Shown here: positions 57,434 through 64,000 of the stretch, in pieces
Position numbering within the stretch: position 1 is the first letter of the stretch
Layout of the letters: every line of letters begins with the position of its first letter
DNA from: Dicyema japonicum
Taxonomy: Eukaryota; Dicyemida; Rhombozoa; Dicyemidae
Assembly: GCA_011109175.1 (NCBI GenBank)
Contig: RDEW01000007.1
Span: 1,316,295 to 1,380,294 of the forward strand
DNA length: 64,000 bases
Reading direction: 5' to 3'
Position numbers and translations under genes: made by a program
The notes under the pieces: model-generated
What the model was told of the DNA's origin: nothing
Databases searched by the model: none
What the model saw: only the letters and a program-made list of their open reading frames with translations

Positions 57434-59440
57434 ATGGACTCATCACAATTCGCTAAGGACAAGGATTCTCTAAATGACCGCATTAAGTTTTGTCAGTCGC
57501 AGATTTCTTATTTCGAAAACAAAATGCAAGTATTACAGTTATTTCATCAAGTCTTTTCAAAATTATTTCGAAAACAATTTTAAATACAAATTTTCTGTTT
57601 ATTACAAGAACATACTTTTTCCCACAAATAAGTTGCACGTGGCCGTCGTTCATATTGGTATCTCTGAGTGATTTATTTATAGGATTGAATGACTCATCGT
57701 CTCTTGTCACGTGTGTGAAGTCTTTATTCTCAGATCTTCACGTTGAACTATCCCCCACAGATTTTTCTGGTATGAAGCAAGTTTTTGAGTCCATTTACAG
57801 TCAAATTGCCTCTAAAGTACGTGTCCGTCTATTATCCTTTATTTAAGGCCGGAGAAGATGGTCTGAGGAATCCATCCATCTTCGACATCCACAGACTCAA
57901 CGAAAGGACAAACGAGACTGAGCCTATAATAGTTCTTATTCCCGAGAGTGAAATGGTCCCCTCCTCACTTCTAGATGATTTTATAAATATTTGCAGGTCA
58001 CTGACTTTTTAATATCAGTCATAATTGTCAGCACGTGCCAATTCTTCTTATAGTGGGCGTTAGGACTTGTTCTGACTATCTCAATTTGAGTTTGTCCCAC
58101 AGAACTATTTCCAAGCTCATTATTGATGGTTTCTCTTTGGTTTTCAACATTTTGGAAGATTTCATACACAAAGTGGGAATTTGAGGTCACTTTAGGTGGT
58201 ACTTGATGTTAAAAATCCGCTTTGGATTGGACGGGAGTTACTACTTGAGATTATTACGCAATATGAGTGTCAGTCTGGGTCACTGGAACATCTAAAGCGA
58301 CTCTATAAGGTATGCGGGTTACATCAGTTTAGTACGCTATTTGTCGACACGTGGAATCGTTGGATGATGCATTATTGGGATTATCCGGTAGTTCGGCTTC
58401 CAAAGAACAGTTGGAAGCCCTTCGTCTTCTTCCTTCATTCCGTCCATTTGTGGAATCTCAGGTTCCTTCAGAGCGACGATTACTGCTTTTGACGACGAAC
58501 ATTTTAAGGTATCCATGCTTAGATATCCATAGAATGAGGTTGAGAAACAACTGGGTGTATTTGAGTCAGTCCACGTGGGTAATTCAGCATCTATTAAGGT
58601 CTTTCGAAGACTCGTCGACTTTCTCCCTTCTCCCTATAATGACCCTTCAGTATATAATGGTGTAACATCAAAGATGACTTCGTTTCTGTCTCTCTGTTAT
58701 TGCTGCGATATTTACAGGACAGAATCATACAGAACTATAATCAAACTAGCCAGGTTGGCCATATATTGTATTTAGGTGTATGTGTGTCGAGGATTTCAGA
58801 AGATGTCGATCTGAGATTGTTAATGTTATCAAAGGTCACGTTAAAAGGATACCAAAGTCTTCGATGAATCATAAATTTCTCAAATTGTGTGATAATCTGT
58901 TGGGAGTAAGTGAGGGTGATGAGGACGCACTCTCTAATATGGTTAACTACTTAGATGAGATGTTTTGGTAACTAATTGGGGTCATTGCAGTAACTTTATT
59001 GTCAACCCATCGTCTCTTGTCTTTAATGAGCTTTACTTTTTCAATGATCAGTCAAGTTGGGGTCACATTGTACCTCCGAGGATAGGCCATAAAATTGGGA
59101 ACTGCTTATCCCACCCTGAGAAGTACCTTACTGTATTTCCAAATTTGACGACATAGGACTCTTCTGATTCCCTTGATGTCTCAATTTTGTATCGACTTTA
59201 TTTGGAATGTGGGTCGTTGATTGGATTGGATGATTGGTTTGAGGTTGCTTTGTATTTAATGTAAGGCTTTCGTGGCAATTGTTGGAGAGGATTCGAATGA
59301 AGAGGGTACTGTGAGGTTGTGAGTGTTTTGACTGTAGAATGAGGTTTACTAGGGGAGTTGCTTGTTTGATGTACTTGGGGTTTATTAAATTTACTGGGAA
59401 GAAGGCTGATCACGTTCTTAAAATAAATAATTTTACTTGA
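57434..59440 (+). CDS. ORC3: Origin recognition complex subunit 3
   Basis: ORC3 is part of the complex that marks replication origins. Exons match animal ORC3 in order: NKLHVAVVHIGLNDSSSLVT, EPIIVLIPESEMVPSSLLDD, HVPILLIVGVRTCSDYLNLS (AAA-like strands), LLPSFRPFVESQVPSERRLL, RLVDFLPSPYNDPSVYN, NELYFFNDQ then PPRIGHKIGNCLSHPEKYL, SILYRLYLECGSLIGLDDWF and the winged-helix end RFTRGVACLMYLGFIKFTGK, then KADHV. Twelve introns of 22-31 nt: 57530-57551, 57658-57682, 57817-57847, 57997-58018, 58173-58195, 58310-58332, 58509-58532, 58754-58775, 58968-58990, 59133-59156, 59244-59265 and 59316-59337. One base short at the 58509 junction, otherwise about 574 residues (human is 711). Confidence 0.9.
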
Positions 59441-59500
59441 TTTCGCATTTTTTTAATAAAATTTACTATTTCGGTGACTTAGGAGGTTAAAAAGCAGGGA

Positions 59501-60440
59501 TCACTTATTGTAAATTCGGAAAATGTAAAGATTTGGTATTGCAAGGAGATCACTGCCGTTGAGTGCAATCGGGGATCTGAATGGGTTGAGGACAGGCTCT
59601 GACAGACTGCACTGAAGTCCAGCACTCTCAATGCTGTCCCTTGTATATTGATATGCCTCCAAACAGTACTCAGTGGCGTAAATTGGATAATCCTCAACAT
59701 TCAGTTTCTTAAGTGATGTGAGCCAACTCTGATAGGCGGGAAAACCGGCATTAAAGGCTGTAAAAATCATACAAAAAACAACCAACAAACAGATTAATAA
59801 AATTGTCGCAAACAAAGTCGTGAAAGTAGCACTTTCTGAAGTGAAGATTACAATTGCCCTTAGTAAGAGATCGTCCGTCCACTTCTTTAGCAATGTCAGG
59901 GCCTACAAAGAACATGTTGAATATCACAAGCGGGAAAAAACAACTCAATTCCTAAATAAACTCAAAATATAAAACAGTAAAAGAAAGTGCGTAATCTGCC
60001 TCTTTGTTGGGTCCGGCTATGCAAATGTTCAAACTGTGAGACTCCAGAGCTGGAAAACCCATAAATATTAAATATTATGTACATTTTGTGATTATATAAT
60101 AAAGTGTTAAAGGCCAGTGCAGAATTACAGCAGCGGGGGAACAAGAACTGAGACCTCTGCTCGAATAATACGACTTCCAATCAAAAGGAGGAGAAAGAAA
60201 AGATTGATTGCTTACTATATCATCTAAATGGAGTGAAGCAAAGTCATCAAATGGAAGGTACCCTAATTTGGTGGACACACTGACTTTACCGAAGCTTGCA
60301 TTTGATGAGTATAATTCATGTTTGTAGTAAATGTTTTTACCGCCATAAATTGATTCGAATGTGTCTTGAGTGATAAACTTATTGAGGCTATCGATTAACG
60401 GTAAGCAAACTTTCAGAAAAATCAAAATAGCAGTCCATAT
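59501..60440 (-). CDS. Unrecognised multi-exon membrane-protein gene
   Basis: Not recognised. From about 60440 downward, one exon reads WTAILIFLKVCLPLIDSLNK (possible signal or anchor), then TQDTFESIYGGKNIYYKHEL and KLGYLPFDDFASLHLDDI, ending at a GTAAG. Middle exons are unclear, with a Cys pair in LFPRCCNSALAFN. The last exon (59893-59501) holds a strong membrane span, TLFATILLICLLVVFCMIFT, followed by about 75 soluble residues rich in Cys and Tyr. It converges with ORC3, with only about 60 bases between the stops. Boundaries and start are provisional. Confidence 0.45.
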
Positions 60441-60749
60441 AGTCGATTTAAATTTTTATTTTTTATTAAACTTATTTTAATTTTTTATTATTATCAACAT
60501 ACATAGAATCAAATCTTGTACGTTCCGCAAGTGGTCCACACCTCCTGCAAACTCTCTTGAAAGAACGAATTACCTGTCAATTGTGAGGACACTGGAGTGA
60601 CAAAAACCATCATCCTATAACGAGCTCCCTGAAATATCTCGGAACTGCTATCGAGAAATCTGCTTGTTTCTGTTTTTGGTTAGTTGGTCAATTTTATAAG
60701 ATTTTTAATGAGAAAAAATAACAACTTAAAATCGACCAGAGCTTCTGAA

Positions 60750-61205
60750 GTATATAATAATTTACTTAAATAGGTGTGTTATCTTGTAGCACGTTTGGAG
60801 AGGCACATGCAAGAAAATCTTATAAAACCATGTTCAAAAAATATCATCGAGTGCATTTACTGCGAACAAATGTCTAAGAAACTGAATCTTGTTTCTTTGT
60901 CAAATAATACTATTTCAAGGCGAATTCAGGAACTTTCGGAAATGTTGAAAAGCAGCTACTAATTCGTTTGAATTATTCTAATGGTTTTTTCATTCAAATT
61001 GATGAGTCTACCGATGTTGATGGATTGGCAGTTATATTGGTTTTTATTCGAAACCCATTTGACGATATTATTGAAGAAGACATGTTGGAGAGTAATTGTA
61101 AGGGGGAAAATATTTTCAACACTATTAAAAATTATTTTGTTGCAATAAACATAAATTGGAATAAATGCGTGTACATGCTTTGCCGTTTTGCAAGAGTATC
61201 CTATT
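60750..61205 (+). pseudogene. hAT (ZBED5-like) transposase relic
   Basis: ENLIKPCSKNIIECIYCEQM, LVSLSNNTISRRIQELSEML, then GFFIQIDESTDVDGLAVILV with the first catalytic acidic residue, and EEDMLESNCKGENIFNTIKN. This is the same group as the fragment at 36.2-36.8 kb but covers the next part of the protein. It stops at about 61205 before the second catalytic region. No TIRs found. Confidence 0.8.
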
Positions 61206-61209
61206 ATTA

Positions 61210-61945
61210 AAAAGCACTTCCGAGAAAATATAAAATTAGTTAAGTTTTCCTTGTGCCGTATTCCGAACCATCCTCTCCGCCATCTTCGACCATGATCTTC
61301 TGTTGCGCACTAGTTCTCTTAGGTAGTCCAAGTCGTCCGCCATTTCCATTATAATATCAGTTGCTGTACACACCCTTGTAACGTAGTGAATCAGGTACTA
61401 ATGGACTGCAAATCCGAAACCATAATGTCGGCAGGCCGACGGGAGGATAAAAAGGTGGAATTTTCCAAACAGTTCTGTACATTGTACGGTCGTTTTTTCT
61501 CTTGTAGACAGCAGACAGAGACTTTATATTATGTTAGATCGCATACCAGTTGTTGTCTCTTGTAAGGTTGATCAATTCCTCTGCAATTGAAAGATCCCAG
61601 AGTGAACTTACACTGCATACAAGGAGCGTTTTATCTTGCTTCTTGAAAATCGAGGAAAGCAGGATCAAGATTGCCCTGCGAAAAAGGTTTGAAGAGAAGT
61701 TAGATGAAGATTTGTTAGTAATTTCGATCAGAGATGCAGCAGAGAAAAGGATGAAAAATTTCCTAAAAAATGACATCATTGACTCTTATGCTGCGGCACA
61801 GAATAAACGATAAAATGGGTCTGAGAGCGCAGAGGAGAGTCCAAGCTATTGCAGTACCCGTGGCGAGAAACCAATTAATACCCCTTACTTTCCTTTGTTA
61901 ATAAAAGTTGTTAAGGTTAAAGATAACAACTTCATTAATACAGAT
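61210..61945. other. Unassigned interval
   Basis: A Lys/Glu-rich 87-codon frame at 61550-61813 looks helical but matches no family known to me. It could be repeat-derived. Confidence 0.35.
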
Positions 61946-61949
61946 GGAA

Positions 61950-63250
61950 TGTAAAGGGAGTACTTTGAAGGACTTTTGCTTATAAGTCCTGTCGTAGCTT
62001 GAACACTTTTTGTCTTGTCCTCCCCATCTGTAATACGTGGTATTTCCCAGTATATGAGTCAATGGCTTTGCTTCCCTTTAAGTTGCTCGACATCCTGTTC
62101 TAAACGACTTCTCCATTCTTAATCATTCTCAAGGATTTATCGATTCGTTGCAATTTTTATTGATGCTCTCTTCAACTTTTTTAACAGTGCGACAATCTGT
62201 TGCTTTGTTTTTTAAAGTAACATTCCCTAAGACCATAAATGAGGTAGAGAATCACTGTTTGTTACTTGATGAACAGAAATGTGTTCGTACCAAGCCTTAG
62301 TTTCCATATACAGAAGAGTACCTGATGTGTTTTCTTTTTATACTCGCTATGTCTCCGGTTAAGTTTCCTGTTTTCTTAAAAACAACATTCATGTATTTTA
62401 CGGAGTCAACATGATTGACTCCATCCAAAGTGCCTCCTTCACGTCCACATCTCCTCAGTCAAAATGGATGGCATTTGTATCGTAGTTTCAGCCCATGTAG
62501 GCTACACCAGTTCCTGATTTCTTCCATATATAGTCTTTGCATCCATTTGAGAGTGTACTCGATCTTAATGCGTCGGATGTGAGCACATTGTCGGCATATA
62601 ATAACTGTCTTTTACTTGGGCATTTAGGTAGAGGAAAGCTTGTCATGATAATGCCAAAGAGTAGAGGGCAGAGGATACATCCTTGAGGGACTTCTCTCTC
62701 CAGCTCTACTATATTAAACAGGTAACGTTCGTGTTTTATCTAAAAGTTTCTTTCGCGAAGTTTTACTGAAAACGATTAGTTCCATTATCTTCGAGCAAAT
62801 AAGATCGATAGATTTGCGGATCTTTCCTCGGTTTTCCTGGTTTTGCTATCATTAGAACATTTGTCGTTTTCCAGCTATCAGGAGAGTATGGCATATTTGA
62901 GACCTCCCATTAAACACATTCAAGAAAAATCCAAGTAAAACTTCAGGGCCTACTGTATAATCATCTTCACCTTCAGGAGTGAGATTTCCTCAGCAGTTTA
63001 GGGTAAGTTACCCTGAGGTACAGTATCAACCTCAAAAGAATCTCTCAACGTTCCAAAGTAGCAAAAAATAACGGGCATGTACAAATTCTTATTGAGTTGG
63101 GTCTCAAAGATAAAAAGCATCGCTTTATCCGTGGAGAAAGATCTGGTTTTCCAATTTTTATAGCACAATATTGTCGGGGTGATTCCTTACCATTCTGATA
63201 GACTTTCCAGAAGGAAGGATTGTATTTATTCAATTTACTCAATTCAGAAT
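61950..63250 (-). pseudogene. Jockey-like LINE, degenerate reverse transcriptase
   Basis: On the minus strand, from about 62930 downward: SPDSWKTTNVLMIAKPGKPR, VPQGCILCPLLFGIIMT (motif B), RQLLYADNVL (motif C, second Asp changed to Asn), EEIRNWCSLHGLKLRY (motif D region) and VDSVKYMNVVFKKTGNLTGD (thumb). Many frame breaks. Upstream of the RT (63250-62950) weaker matches to the connecting region are seen. This is a different family from the 2A LINE. Confidence 0.75.
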
Positions 63251-63259
63251 TCCATTTGT

Positions 63260-63890
63260 CCTCGGACTAAGATGGACCACCTATTTTTGTAGATTTTTAA
63301 TCATGCTGGTCCGAGCATAGTATTTTGCAGATTTACATTTTTCCAGTTGTTTCAACCTCATGTTGTTTCTCTTTACAATCGAAGATACGTCTGCCCGATA
63401 AGAAGAGGGAAATTAGGGAAACTCCTAGTTTGTTTCCCTTGTGGGCAAAAAATTGGTTGTTTTCTTTTGATGTAAAGATTTTCAAGATTTTCTGATTCCG
63501 GTGTCTATGGTTAGCTTCCTCTCTCATTTCCTTGAATACTACTAGAAAGATCTAGACCCTTTGCCATTGACTCTGATATTCTTCATAGATTTTAACGCTC
63601 ATAAGGAGTAGGGAAATATAATATTGCCTTCGCTCTATTCAATGACAGATACTACAACTGTCTGGGGGATGTTTGTTAACCTTAATGTCATCTTCCACGT
63701 TGTTTCCTTGTCGATGTGTACGTCATATTGCATTTTCATGTTGCTTCCATTTGCTTTCCTTGAGTATTCCTTTGATTTCTGAATTCTTTGAATTATCGGT
63801 GCTAAGAGTTATACACATGACTTATTAAAATTGTCAGGTCTCATCTGGGTTATTATACTCAGATGGATACGATAAGAAACTTTTTCCTTT
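63260..63890. other. Unassigned interval at window end
   Basis: May hold the 5' part of the minus-strand LINE, but no endonuclease motif could be recognised. Confidence 0.35.
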
Positions 63891-63896
63891 ATAAAA

Positions 63897-63976
63897 ATTC
63901 AAATACAAACCGTAGGAGGAAGCTAGCCATGGAACCAAGATTCAAATACAAACCGTAGGAGGAAGCTAGCCATGGA
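63897..63976. repeat. Two-copy direct repeat, 43-base period
   Basis: The 37-base unit 63897-63933 (ATTCAAATACAAACCGTAGG...CCATGGA) recurs exactly at 63940-63976 after a 6-base spacer. Confidence 0.95.
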
Positions 63977-64000
63977 CACCGAAATCACTTAATTAGACGA

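Noticed and set aside
61550-61813. 87-codon helical protein as a host gene
   Set aside because: Low-complexity Lys/Glu composition, no family resemblance, and surrounded by repeats. Insufficient support.

Overview
The window is a eukaryotic, AT-rich, transposon-laden piece of an animal nuclear genome. It holds a handful of conserved single-copy animal genes set in a graveyard of broken mobile elements. Reading the genes through shows that their introns are almost all 22-26 nt long, with 23 nt the commonest length and GT...AG ends. This fits dicyemid mesozoans, a group known for unusually short introns, so a dicyemid or a similarly reduced invertebrate is my best guess. That placement is an inference. 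The gene families themselves (TFIIIA, ORC3, TIMM44, RARS2, SLC6, FITM, CYP51) are seen directly in the sequence.

Layout. 1-7.4 kb: fragments of an APE-type LINE carrying a 2A-like peptide, a restriction-like-endonuclease (RLE) LINE tail, a SINE, a Tigger/pogo transposase relic, and an integrase-bearing element with 43-bp inverted ends. 7.4-9.05 kb: CYP51 (sterol 14-alpha-demethylase) with several single-base frame breaks. 9.97-12.1 kb: Jockey-like LINE and RT-family fragments. 12.35-14.49 kb: mitochondrial arginyl-tRNA synthetase. 15-19.8 kb: LINE relics. 20.35-21.35 kb: nine-finger TFIIIA. 23.22-24.62 kb (minus): TIMM44. 25.98-26.70 kb: FITM lipid-droplet protein. 28-33.2 kb: SINE and LINE relics, including a WYLDD-type reverse transcriptase and a PHD-like finger. 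33.34-35.12 kb: SLC6 transporter. 35.86-38.98 kb: a hAT element with target-site duplication, itself holding a second hAT. 40.05-46.58 kb: a satellite of about 29 monomers of 222-232 bp. 50.3-55.4 kb: the best-preserved RLE LINE, followed directly by a 5'-truncated copy of the 2A LINE family. 57.43-59.44 kb: ORC3, convergent with an unrecognised minus-strand membrane-protein gene. 60.7-63.3 kb: another hAT relic and a Jockey-like LINE.

The host genes do not form an operon or pathway. They are ordinary housekeeping genes (DNA replication, RNA polymerase III transcription, mitochondrial import and translation, lipid metabolism, solute uptake) isolated by repeats. TFIIIA and FITM are frame-perfect after removing the short introns. 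TIMM44, SLC6 and ORC3 each need one single-base correction. CYP51 needs several.
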